Assembly (NCBI GenBank): GCA_023665245.1
Contig: JAMPEH010000043.1
Location: 1-14,850 of the forward strand
From: Muribaculaceae bacterium
GTDB taxonomy: Bacteria; Pseudomonadota; Alphaproteobacteria; Rs-D84
Reading direction: 5' to 3'
DNA: 14,850 nt
Shown here: in pieces, positions 1 through 6,057 of the stretch
Position numbering within the stretch: the stretch's first letter is position 1
Layout: each line of letters starts with the position of its first letter
Position numbers and translations under genes: made by a program
Notes under the pieces: generated by a model
Databases searched by the model: none
What the model was told of the DNA's origin: nothing
Seen by the model: only the letters and a program-made list of their open reading frames with translations

Positions 1-562
1 TATATCTTCATTATCAGATGAAAAGGTTAAGGTTGTTGCAAATATCCCATATTATATTACTGCACCTATTATTTCTCATTTGTTAGGTGAAATTGATGAT
101 TTGAACAATAAAAACAGAAATCACATAACAGAGGTTGTTTTAATGGTGCAGGAAGAAGTTGCGAGAAGAATGGTTGCAACTGAAAAAAGCCCGTCAAAAC
201 AATATGGTTTATTAACTATTCTTGCTCAATTTTGGACAGATTGCGAAATTATAAAACTTGTTGGAAGGCGTTCTTTTTATCCTGCACCAAAAGTTAATTC
301 AGCTCTTGTGGGCTTAAAAATAAATCAAAATCCAAGATTAGAATTAAGTGATTATAGCCATTTTAGACGTGTTTTAAAAGCAGGATTTTCACAACGAAGA
401 AAAAATATTAAAAACTGTCTTGTAAATAATGGTTTTAATAAAGATATTGTAAAATCAGTGCTTGAAAAACTGGAAATTTCTGAAAATACAAGAGGCGAAT
501 CGCTTTCTATTGAAAAATTCGGAGAGTTGTCTGAGGAATTAAAAAATGCAAATCAAAGTTAA
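1..562 (+). CDS. rsmA: 16S rRNA adenine dimethyltransferase RsmA/KsgA (5' end cut by window edge)
   Basis: RsmA uses S-adenosylmethionine to dimethylate two adjacent adenines near the 3' end of 16S rRNA during 30S assembly. The reading frame is open from base 2, so the annotated start lies outside the window; the N-terminal SAM-binding half (about 90-100 residues by family length) is missing. Visible motifs are the catalytic NIPYY (41-55; usual form NLPYY) followed by ITAPII, then VQEEVARRM, the FYPAPKVNSALV block that closes the methyltransferase domain, and the C-terminal FRRVLKAGFSQRRKNIKN segment typical of the rRNA-binding lobe. The gene ends in TAA and overlaps ispE by 17 bp, suggesting translational coupling. 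An internal TTG at 80 is not a start, because the catalytic motif lies upstream of it. Identity is confident. Confidence 0.95.
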   Translation, partial: ISSLSDEKVKVVANIPYYITAPIISHLLGEIDDLNNKNRNHITEVVLMVQEEVARRMVATEKSPSKQYGLLTILAQFWTDCEIIKLVGRRSFYPAPKVNSALVGLKINQNPRLELSDYSHFRRVLKAGFSQRRKNIKNCLVNNGFNKDIVKSVLEKLEISENTRGESLSIEKFGELSEELKNANQS

Positions 563-1385
563 AACTCCTGCAAAAATCAATCTTACACTGGAAATTGTTA
601 ATAAACGTCCTGATGGGTTTCATAATATAAAAAGTGTTATGCAACTGATTGATTTATATGATTTTATTACTGTTAAGGCTTTGAAATCTGATTCTACTAT
701 AATCAAATTGAGTGGAAATAGTGATGAAATTCCTTACAATGAAAAGAACCTTGTTTATAAAGCAACACGAATCTTTTTGGAAAAAACAGGTATTTCAGAT
801 TATGAGTTTGATATATATATAGAAAAAAATATTCCTGTTTCAGCAGGGCTTGCAGGTGGAAGTACAAATGCTGCAGGAACGCTCTACGCTTTGAATAGAT
901 TATTTGATGATATCTTATCTAAAGAAGAATTGCATAGTTTATGTGAACAACTAGGTTCTGATTTGAATGTTTGTTTAGAAGGCGGATGTCTTCTAGCGAC
1001 AAGTAGAGGTGAAGTTATTGAAAAGCTTCCATTTAGGCAATCTTCTGTATCATTGATTAAACCGTTAAATCTTGGTATTAGTGCAAAAGAAGCTTATACA
1101 AAATATTCATTGTTAGAAAATAAACCAAATTATGATATGACATCAAAGATGATTGATTCTATTAAAATCGGTACGGATTTGAAACAATTTTTGTATAATG
1201 ATTTGGAAACAGCAGTTTTTAATGATTATATTGAATTGCAAAAAATAAAAGAGGCTTATCCTGATGCCATAATGTCAGGTTCAGGCTCCACATATTTCAG
1301 ATTGGATAATAACATAAATCTATTGGATGGTTATTGGACAAAATCAGGTTTGAAATTTATTTCAACTGGTGTCGAAGAGGTTTAA
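546..1385 (+). CDS. ispE: 4-diphosphocytidyl-2-C-methyl-D-erythritol kinase
   Basis: IspE phosphorylates CDP-methylerythritol with ATP in the MEP pathway of isoprenoid synthesis, in the cytoplasm. The 279-residue length is normal. Visible family features: N-terminal KTPAKINLTL with the conserved Lys10, the RPDGFHNI segment, the GHMP-kinase ATP loop GLAGGSTNAAG at residues 101-111, the catalytic Asp139 in LGSDLNVCLEGG, and the C-terminal glycine motif MSGSGST. The SDLNVCLEGG segment differs from the usual ADVPFFL.GG but keeps the Asp. The ATG at 546 has GAGGAA about 9 bases upstream, inside the end of rsmA, which it overlaps by 17 bp. It converges on the TPR gene with only 5 bp between the stop codons, so no room exists for a separate terminator. 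Confidence 0.95.
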   Translation: MQIKVKTPAKINLTLEIVNKRPDGFHNIKSVMQLIDLYDFITVKALKSDSTIIKLSGNSDEIPYNEKNLVYKATRIFLEKTGISDYEFDIYIEKNIPVSAGLAGGSTNAAGTLYALNRLFDDILSKEELHSLCEQLGSDLNVCLEGGCLLATSRGEVIEKLPFRQSSVSLIKPLNLGISAKEAYTKYSLLENKPNYDMTSKMIDSIKIGTDLKQFLYNDLETAVFNDYIELQKIKEAYPDAIMSGSGSTYFRLDNNINLLDGYWTKSGLKFISTGVEEV

Positions 1386-1390
1386 GTTTA

Positions 1391-1954
1391 TTATTTTTGA
1401 GTGAGTTCTCGTAAGTATGCTCTTACTCCTCCTGTAACAATTAAATCAGGTTCTGACATACAGAAGGAATCTAAAACTATTATACCTGCACGTTTTTCAC
1501 CTGCATTTATATATAACAAACCAAGCATAATTTTGTTTAATGGGTTTGTGTTTGCTTGTTTAAATTCTTGTATTTTTTCTTTATCTTTTTTTAGAGCAGT
1601 ATAACAATCTGCAAGGTTTTTATAATATTCAAAATTTAATCCATATAGTTTTATAGCTCGTTCAAAGCAGTCTTGTGCTTGGACGGCAAAACCTAAAAGC
1701 ATATATGTTTTACCAAGATTGTTGTAAGCGATTGCTGCTGATTGACTGTTGGGATTAAGGCTTATAGCAATTTTGAACTCTTGTACTGCAGCATAATAAC
1801 ATCTTTCTTCAAGATATCGAAGTCCTATATCATTATGTAAAACCGCATTTTTGGTTGCATTTATTTCAAAAGAACCAGAAACAATGGGCTTTACATAACC
1901 ACTTGTTAAAATTGAGGTAAATAATAAGAATAATATAATTTTATTTTTTATCAT
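1391..1954 (-). CDS. exported TPR-repeat protein
   Basis: 187 residues. The N-terminus has a basic start (MIKNK) and a hydrophobic stretch to about residue 20, then a polar region, so it is probably a signal peptide or single anchor; no clear lipobox Cys is seen. The rest is helical with tetratricopeptide-like units: one around GLRYLEERCYYAAVQEFKIAISLNP, a second around AYNNLGKTYMLLGFAVQAQDCFERAIKLY, a third around YKNLADCYTALKK, and a degenerate fourth. TPR proteins bind other proteins; no specific partner can be named. Its ATG overlaps the TGA of the upstream MBL gene (ATGA, 1951-1954) and it lacks a strong Shine-Dalgarno of its own, so translation is probably coupled. Function beyond the repeat fold is unknown. 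Confidence 0.8.
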   Translation of the reverse strand: MIKNKIILFLLFTSILTSGYVKPIVSGSFEINATKNAVLHNDIGLRYLEERCYYAAVQEFKIAISLNPNSQSAAIAYNNLGKTYMLLGFAVQAQDCFERAIKLYGLNFEYYKNLADCYTALKKDKEKIQEFKQANTNPLNKIMLGLLYINAGEKRAGIIVLDSFCMSEPDLIVTGGVRAYLRELTQK

Positions 1955-2877
1955 AGAATATCTAGTTCCAGACCTTCTTTTGCCATTATTACGTTATCTT
2001 TTTCATACATTTTTGCAAGTTCATCCAGTTTTTCGTCATTATATGCAGGGTCAAAGTGGAAGAATACAAGTTTTTCTGCTCCGATTTGATTTTTTGCGTC
2101 AAGTGCCATTTCATAAGTGGAGTGTCCAAAACCTTGTTTTGGTGTGTATAAACTTAAGTAATCTTCTGTTGTATATTGTGAATCATGTATAAGAAGATTA
2201 CAGTTTCTTGCAAACTTAATCAGTTTTTTGTCGCCGCCAGGATAGCTTTCTTTATCCGTTGCATAAACAAGAGATTTGCCTTTGTATGTTATTTTATAAA
2301 CAAAGACACCGCTTTGTGGATGTGCGAATGATTTATAACATGAAATAACTACATCATCCTCTCTGGATTCTTGTGAATAGAAATCGTATACTCTTGTGAC
2401 AATAGGAGCTTCATTCTTTCTTAATATGATATAATTTGCTTCGTTTAAATCTTGAATAGTCAACTCTGCTGCAATATCACCTAAATCCAATGGGAATGTT
2501 TTTGTAAACAACAATCTTGATAATTCTGTTTCTAGTTTTTCATCTTGTGCGACACCGCCAAAAAGATTCAATTTTGTTGATGCAAGATGCATAGGTTTGA
2601 AAAATGGTATACCTAAAATATGGTCTTGATGGATATGGCTAATTAGAACAGTTGCATTTACAGGAGTTCTTTCTGTTATGGTTGAACCTGATTCAATGTA
2701 TTTTCTCATAAGTTCGTTTCCAAGTTCAATAAGCCCTGTTCCTGCATCAAGTATAATCAAATGTCCGCCTACATTAACTTCTACACAAGAAGTGTTTCCG
2801 CCATATTTTAAAAACTTACTGTCAGCTACCGGATAACTTCCTCGAACACCTCTGAATTTTATATTGAATTCACTCAT
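1951..2877 (-). CDS. metallo-beta-lactamase-fold hydrolase (PhnP/RNase Z-like)
   Basis: 308 residues of metallo-beta-lactamase fold. It begins FRGVRGSYPVADSKFLKYGGNTSCVEV, the typical opening of the MBL subgroup related to cyclic phosphodiesterases and RNase Z. The dinuclear metal site is visible: HIHQDH at residues 81-86, then likely ligands His186 (FAHPQSG), Asp208 (ATDKES) and His274 (FFHFDP). A GHST motif with His252 is also typical. There is no signal peptide, so it should be cytoplasmic. A phosphodiester substrate is likely from the family, but the actual one cannot be read from sequence. The ATG at 2877 has AGAGGT 7 bases upstream and a strong promoter further up; the TPR gene follows with a 4-bp overlap. 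Confidence 0.85.
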   Translation of the reverse strand: MSEFNIKFRGVRGSYPVADSKFLKYGGNTSCVEVNVGGHLIILDAGTGLIELGNELMRKYIESGSTITERTPVNATVLISHIHQDHILGIPFFKPMHLASTKLNLFGGVAQDEKLETELSRLLFTKTFPLDLGDIAAELTIQDLNEANYIILRKNEAPIVTRVYDFYSQESREDDVVISCYKSFAHPQSGVFVYKITYKGKSLVYATDKESYPGGDKKLIKFARNCNLLIHDSQYTTEDYLSLYTPKQGFGHSTYEMALDAKNQIGAEKLVFFHFDPAYNDEKLDELAKMYEKDNVIMAKEGLELDIL

Positions 2878-2907
2878 GATTATACCTCTTCTTACTATTC
2901 TTTAATG

Positions 2908-2936
2908 ATTATAGCGTATTTTTCTATCATTCTCAA
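2908..2936 (-). promoter_or_regulatory. sigma70-type promoter for the MBL-TPR operon
   Basis: On the minus strand TTGAGA (2931-2936) and TATAAT (2908-2913) are separated by exactly 17 bases. The -10 box is consensus and the -35 differs at one or two positions. The expected start is near 2900, leaving a short leader that contains the Shine-Dalgarno AGAGGT before the ATG at 2877. Inferred from sequence only. Confidence 0.75.
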
Positions 2937-2970
2937 TAATATGAAAATACTATTCTTTATATGTTAACTT

Positions 2971-2998
2971 TTGTAACACATGAAAAAGTTTATATATG
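2971..2998 (+). promoter_or_regulatory. possible promoter for the 230-residue protein gene
   Basis: TTGTAA (2971-2976) and TATATG (2993-2998) are spaced 16 bases apart, giving a plausible sigma70 promoter. Transcription would start close to 3005, inside the 34-bp repeated element (2999-3032), leaving a leader of about 80 bases before the ATG at 3087. AT-rich DNA gives such matches by chance, so the call is moderate. Confidence 0.4.
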
Positions 2999-3032
2999 AA
3001 AAAGGCAATTTTGAAAATAAAAATAACTTTAT
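2999..3032 (+). repeat. copy A of a 34-bp repeated upstream element
   Basis: This segment begins AAAAAGGCAATT and ends CTTTAT. It matches 3862-3895 at 30 of 34 positions without gaps. Looser similarity continues in both directions: AAAGTT sits just upstream of each copy, and TAATAAA plus GTGAAAT/GTAAAAT lie some 20-40 bases downstream, followed in each case by a Shine-Dalgarno-like AAGG or GAGG. The element lies in the leader or promoter region of the 230-residue protein gene. It could be a shared promoter/activator site or a shared 5' leader. Confidence 0.6.
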
Positions 3033-3086
3033 CATGATGTAAGGTTAGTTAAGTAATAAATAGTGAAATAATAAGGTGTGTTAATT

Positions 3087-3779
3087 ATGGTTGGTAGTGT
3101 AATGTCTAGTATAGGTAAATATAGCGGATACGGTGCTAATTTTATCTTAGGAACAGGTTCAGAAACTATTGGTAAAGAGGTGCAAGCTGCATATCAAGCA
3201 AGAAAAACTACCGGTAAAGGTATAGCAGGTTCTATTTTTGATGGTTTTTCAAAAGGCGTTACAAAATCCAATCAACAAGTTGCAGAAACAGGTTTCTTAA
3301 AAAAATTAGGTAACACATTCACTTCATTACCATCTGAAATGGGTAAGGGTTGGACGAATGCTGATGTAGCAAACAAAGGTGTTCTTAAAAAATATTTAAC
3401 AAAAACGGGTCAATTCTTGAAACCGTTAGGTAAAACAATGCCATTCTTGTTTAACGCTCTGTATTTATTGTCTGCAATTCCTAGCATAATGGATAGAACT
3501 CAAGATGAAGGTGCATTTGCAGGTATTAAAGAAGCTGGTAAAACAATAGGTAAAATGGGTCTTTATGCTCTGGGTGCTGCGGTTGGTGCTGCATTTGGCG
3601 GTATCGGAATTTTAGGCGGTACTGCAGTTGCCGGTCTTGCCAGTGATTTTCTTTTTGGTAAAGATTATTCAGTAAAAAAAGATGAACAAAGAGCAAAATT
3701 GATGGCTATGCAAAAACAGGCTCAAGCTGCAAAGCAAAATGCTGATGGCGTTGGTCAAAACATCGATTATGCTGGTTAA
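3087..3779 (+). CDS. unrecognised Gly/Lys-rich protein with a glycine-zipper hydrophobic region
   Basis: 230 residues from the ATG at 3087, chosen because TAAGGTG ends about 8 bases before it; a GTG at 3078 overlaps that ribosome site and is less likely. The N-terminal half is basic and Gly/Ser-rich with no classical signal peptide. A hydrophobic segment LGKTMPFLFNALYLLSAIPSIM is followed by an amphipathic stretch and then a long glycine-zipper region, roughly GLYALGAAVGAAFGGIGILGG through AVAGLASDFLFG, resembling a membrane-inserting hairpin. The tail is charged and Gln/Ala-rich. Codons are biased toward GGT, GCT and AAA, suggesting strong expression. I do not recognise a named family; it may belong to a lineage-restricted family of gut Vampirovibrionia. 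A membrane-associated role is inference. Confidence 0.8.
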   Translation: MVGSVMSSIGKYSGYGANFILGTGSETIGKEVQAAYQARKTTGKGIAGSIFDGFSKGVTKSNQQVAETGFLKKLGNTFTSLPSEMGKGWTNADVANKGVLKKYLTKTGQFLKPLGKTMPFLFNALYLLSAIPSIMDRTQDEGAFAGIKEAGKTIGKMGLYALGAAVGAAFGGIGILGGTAVAGLASDFLFGKDYSVKKDEQRAKLMAMQKQAQAAKQNADGVGQNIDYAG

Positions 3780-3807
3780 TTTTCTATTGCAAAAATAATT
3801 GTATGCG

Positions 3808-3838
3808 AACATAGTATATCCTAAGTATATACTATGTT
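3808..3838. promoter_or_regulatory. perfect 12-bp inverted repeat (operator or hairpin)
   Basis: AACATAGTATAT (3808-3819) and its exact complement ATATACTATGTT (3827-3838) flank a 7-base spacer CCTAAGT. It lies 29 bases after the stop of the 230-residue protein gene and just before copy B of the repeated element. No U-rich run follows on either strand, so it is a poor intrinsic terminator; it could stabilise an mRNA 3' end or be the operator of a dimeric regulator acting on the downstream transcript. Confidence 0.6.
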
Positions 3839-3861
3839 TCAGACTGTTACAAAGTTAGATA

Positions 3862-3895
3862 AAAAAGGCAATTCTTAAAATAAAAAAATCTTTAT
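3862..3895 (+). repeat. copy B of the 34-bp repeated upstream element
   Basis: Second copy of the element at 2999-3032, 863 bp away in the same orientation (30/34 identical, including the register of GGCAATT and CTTTAT). It is followed by TAATAAAGTAAAAT and then GAGGATGAAG, which parallels the leader of the 230-residue gene. Here it precedes a structured small-transcript candidate rather than a large gene. Confidence 0.6.
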
Positions 3896-3930
3896 ATAAG
3901 TACGGGAATTAAAATTTAATAAAGTAAAAT

Positions 3931-4049
3931 CGAGGATGAAGAAACAGTCTTGAATAGACTGGAAAATGAAATTCTTTTTATACTCTCTCTTAATATCCTC
4001 GTGTTTATTTAATGTTGCAGTACAAGTTATTGCAACTTTTCTTTTTATT
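3931..4049 (+). ncRNA. candidate structured small RNA ending in an intrinsic terminator
   Basis: CGAGGAT (3931-3937) can pair with ATCCTCG (3995-4001), closing a 71-base domain. Inside it is a perfect 6-bp hairpin, CAGTCT (3945-3950) with AGACTG (3956-3961) and a 5-base loop. A terminator follows at 4014-4049. With the upstream element at 3862-3895 this has the layout of a short independent transcript. I matched it to no known RNA family (not tRNA, tmRNA, SRP or an obvious 6S RNA). The closing stem would sequester a GAGG ribosome-binding sequence, so a regulated leader for a small peptide is an alternative. Confidence 0.35.
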
Positions 4050-4100
4050 ACTTGGGTTTACAATAATTTATGCAAAATTAAAATTTATACAAAACACTGA
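3966..4100 (+). CDS. possible 44-residue hydrophobic peptide
   Basis: An ATG at 3966 opens 44 codons ending in TGA (4098-4100). The product starts MKFFLYSLLISSCLF, is almost wholly hydrophobic to about residue 31, and ends with a basic tail KIKIYTKH, like a single-pass micropeptide or a type I toxin. The Shine-Dalgarno is weak (TGGA, 4 bases upstream), the DNA is T-rich, which favours Phe/Leu/Ile by chance, and the ORF runs through the predicted terminator hairpin. It is either the coding content of the small transcript or a chance ORF. Confidence 0.2.
   Translation: MKFFLYSLLISSCLFNVAVQVIATFLFITWVYNNLCKIKIYTKH
4014..4049 (+). terminator. Rho-independent terminator of the small transcript
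   Basis: GTTGCAGTA (4014-4022) pairs with TATTGCAAC in 4028-4036, a 9-bp stem containing one G-U pair, with loop CAAGT (4023-4027). It is followed directly by TTTTCTTTTTATT (4037-4049). Stem plus U-tract is a standard intrinsic terminator on the plus strand. It lies too far from the 230-residue gene, beyond copy B, to be that gene's obvious terminator. Confidence 0.6.
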
Positions 4101-4122
4101 TTTCGTGTAATTTTCGTGTAAT
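4101..4122 (+). repeat. perfect tandem 11-bp repeat TTTCGTGTAAT x2
   Basis: Two exact adjacent copies of TTTCGTGTAAT at 4101-4111 and 4112-4122. Spacing of one helical turn is typical of sites where a protein binds cooperatively, for example recombinase arm sites or operators. It lies between the host-side small transcript and the phage operon terminator, where an attachment site would be expected; no integrase is present to confirm this. Confidence 0.55.
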
Positions 4123-4168
4123 TTGCTTTTAAAATCAATAAAATTTCTTTTTTCTTCTTCCTATTTCA

Positions 4169-4188
4169 TTTGGCTTATTTTGGTTTAT
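4169..4188 (+). repeat. tandem 10-bp repeat TTTGGYTTAT x2
   Basis: TTTGGCTTAT (4169-4178) is followed immediately by TTTGGTTTAT (4179-4188), differing at one base. It is a second helical-turn repeat within 70 bp of the TTTCGTGTAAT pair. The segment between the two is pyrimidine-rich with no gene signal. It may be part of the same protein-binding region. Confidence 0.4.
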
Positions 4189-4192
4189 TTTA

Positions 4193-4226
4193 CGCAAAAA
4201 AAAGACCTGTTAAGATAACAGGTCTT
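4193..4226 (-). terminator. intrinsic terminator of the phage late operon
   Basis: AAGACCTGTT (4202-4211) and AACAGGTCTT (4217-4226) form a perfect 10-bp stem with a 5-base loop. On the minus strand it is followed by a run of eight T (the A-run ending at 4203), giving a classic terminator 25 bp after the amidase stop codon. It closes the leftward phage operon. Confidence 0.85.
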
Positions 4227-4250
4227 CAGCCGAAATATAATTTATTCAAG

Positions 4251-4739
4251 TTAGAGTTTTTGCTTATACCAAATTGCTTTGTTACGGAATAAATCCCCAA
4301 TCTCATTTTTAGAATATCTTGGATAGCAAGATAAATACGTTATATCAATCTTACCTGCTGATGTTGTTTTTGGATTTTTCAAACCAAATTCATAATGTGT
4401 CATAACCGTTTGTGAATTTATTGCAATATTGTATTGCTTAGATAATTCTGCTATTAACTTAAACGCACGTTCGACTTGCACTGCTGTCAGCGGATATTTT
4501 GTTGAACTGGCTAAACCATTAAATCCAGCCATACCGCATAATGCAATACCTATTGCACCAGTATTACCACCACCGCAGTGTTGAGCATATTTACCATCAT
4601 TACAATTCTCATTATCTTCGGGATTGTATTTTCCTTTTGTAACAAGTCCATCAGAGTTTATCAGGTAATGATAATGTTGGTAATCGGTATTGTTAGGTTG
4701 GTTTGCACCTGCTGTCCAGTGAATAATAATTTTTTTCAT
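4251..4739 (-). CDS. N-acetylmuramoyl-L-alanine amidase (phage endolysin)
   Basis: 162 residues forming a single type-2 amidase (AmpD/T7 lysozyme/PGRP) domain, which cuts the bond between MurNAc and the peptide stem of peptidoglycan to release progeny phage. Expected zinc ligands are visible: His7 in IIIHWTAG, His115 in MTHYEFG and Asp132 in GKID, with Lys130 matching the catalytic Lys position of AmpD. The YHYLINSDGLV and GNTGAIGIAL segments are typical of the fold. There is no cell-wall-binding domain and no signal peptide, so export needs a holin or similar. The ATG has AAGGAG 8 bases upstream, overlapping the terminase stop region. It is the last gene of the operon, just before a strong terminator. 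Confidence 0.9.
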   Translation of the reverse strand: MKKIIIHWTAGANQPNNTDYQHYHYLINSDGLVTKGKYNPEDNENCNDGKYAQHCGGGNTGAIGIALCGMAGFNGLASSTKYPLTAVQVERAFKLIAELSKQYNIAINSQTVMTHYEFGLKNPKTTSAGKIDITYLSCYPRYSKNEIGDLFRNKAIWYKQKL

Positions 4740-4750
4740 AGCTTTACTCC

Positions 4751-6010
4751 TTATTTAATTCGCCAATAGTATTCTGTTAGATAACTTGCTGCATCAAATA
4801 TATGACCGTAGAATTTTTTATCACGGTCTTGTTTAATTTGATGAATTGTAGGTGTATCAATAATTGTTGTACCTTCTTTATATTTGAGATTGTGGATATT
4901 ATTCAAAAGATGTTTGCATTTCTTTTTATCAACAAATAATCTTACTTCACCATTAGAATTTCTAACTCTTGCATTAAAAGCTGCAACTCTGTTTTGTATT
5001 GGGGGATTATAGTCACGCAAATGGAATTTAACATTTTTGTAACCGCTTTCGCGTAAAATTTTTCGCATAGTTGCATAATTCGTATATTGGCTTTGAGTAG
5101 AACGATTATCACCTGAAGCGTCACCATTTATAATAATCTGTTCATCTCTATTTGGATATCTTCGGATAAATTCTTTCATACATATTTCAGTTGTTGCATT
5201 TTCAACAACAACTTCATCAAAATAAAAAACGTTTTCATTATCTCTATGTGCAAGACACCACATCATAGGGTCAACATTAAAATCACAGGTTAGATGAATT
5301 GTTTGTCCCGGAACATATCTTAATTCTTTTATGTTTTCATCTGTAAACCCTTTTACAACAAGTCCACTGTTATAATCACCGTGTTCACCTAGTACGTTTA
5401 TTCTGTAGTATTCAGGGTCGTATGCTGATTCTAATTCTTTTACAAAGTGTTCCGGTAGATAGATATTATTAGTTGTCGGTGCAATAATAATTCGATAATT
5501 TTCTTGCTTATCTTCAACAAACCTTTTATATATCCAATCCTTGTTGGGCTGTGGGTTTGTGTGTCCAAACAGACGATACTTAAAATCACCCCAATTTTTA
5601 CCACGATAAGTATTTCTTAAACGTCCTAATAATTGTTTTAAGGTATTATCGGTTACTTGTGAAGCTTCTTCGATTTCAGCCCAATGTAAGTTTAGAGATT
5701 TGAATTTTTCAGGATTATCGAGTTGAGAAAATAGAATTTCAGATCCGTTTTTAAATTTGATTATTTTATCAACTTTGTTATAAGTGTAATGAACACCTTG
5801 CTTATATCCTAAGGCTTCTAAATGTTCAAGGTAAGATACAAGCGTAGTTTTCCGTACAAGTTCATATTCTTTTGCTCCGACAAGTCCTCTACATCCTGGG
5901 TATTTTCTTGCTAATAATATACCTAAAAGCGAACCGCACCAAGTTTTACCGCTACCGTAACCACCTTGATAAATTGCAACATCAAGAGTTTGATTATGCG
6001 GTATTGTCAT
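4751..6010 (-). CDS. terL: phage terminase large subunit (DNA-packaging ATPase/nuclease)
   Basis: 419 residues. TerL docks on the portal, pumps DNA into the prohead with ATP and cuts the concatemer. The ATPase half shows Walker A GGYGSGKT (16-23), Walker B LHWAEIEEA (108-116) and a coupling-type GHTNP motif (149-153). The nuclease half has three acidic clusters of the RNase H-like fold: CDFNVDP (Asp243, Asp247), INGDASGD (Asp297) and HIFDAASY (Asp406). The chosen ATG at 6010 has no good Shine-Dalgarno and leaves only 15 residues before Walker A, fewer than usual. Twelve in-frame codons upstream (KKYKLLDKQVEF) look like normal TerL N-terminus but sit after an in-frame TAG with no ATG, GTG or TTG, so the true start is uncertain. 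No small terminase is visible. Confidence 0.93.
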   Translation of the reverse strand: MTIPHNQTLDVAIYQGGYGSGKTWCGSLLGILLARKYPGCRGLVGAKEYELVRKTTLVSYLEHLEALGYKQGVHYTYNKVDKIIKFKNGSEILFSQLDNPEKFKSLNLHWAEIEEASQVTDNTLKQLLGRLRNTYRGKNWGDFKYRLFGHTNPQPNKDWIYKRFVEDKQENYRIIIAPTTNNIYLPEHFVKELESAYDPEYYRINVLGEHGDYNSGLVVKGFTDENIKELRYVPGQTIHLTCDFNVDPMMWCLAHRDNENVFYFDEVVVENATTEICMKEFIRRYPNRDEQIIINGDASGDNRSTQSQYTNYATMRKILRESGYKNVKFHLRDYNPPIQNRVAAFNARVRNSNGEVRLFVDKKKCKHLLNNIHNLKYKEGTTIIDTPTIHQIKQDRDKKFYGHIFDAASYLTEYYWRIK

Positions 6011-6057
6011 AAATTCAACTTGTTTATCTAATAACTTGTACTTCTTCTAAACCTCGC

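Noticed and set aside
1386..1390. Terminator between the convergent ispE and TPR genes
   Set aside because: Only 5 bp separate the stops, and I saw no convincing stem with a U-run around them.
1980..2192. Other open frames antisense to or overlapping the listed genes, such as this one
   Set aside because: They lack ribosome sites and protein-like composition, and lie opposite genes with clear family motifs.
3936..3953. ATG at 3936 as the start of a leader peptide (MKKQS)
   Set aside because: The ATG overlaps the GAGG sequence itself, so no ribosome site is properly spaced for it; five codons are too few to support.
3780..4250. tRNA gene or tRNA-type attachment site at the junction
   Set aside because: No T-arm GGTTCRA box, acceptor stem or CCA-type end was found on either strand.
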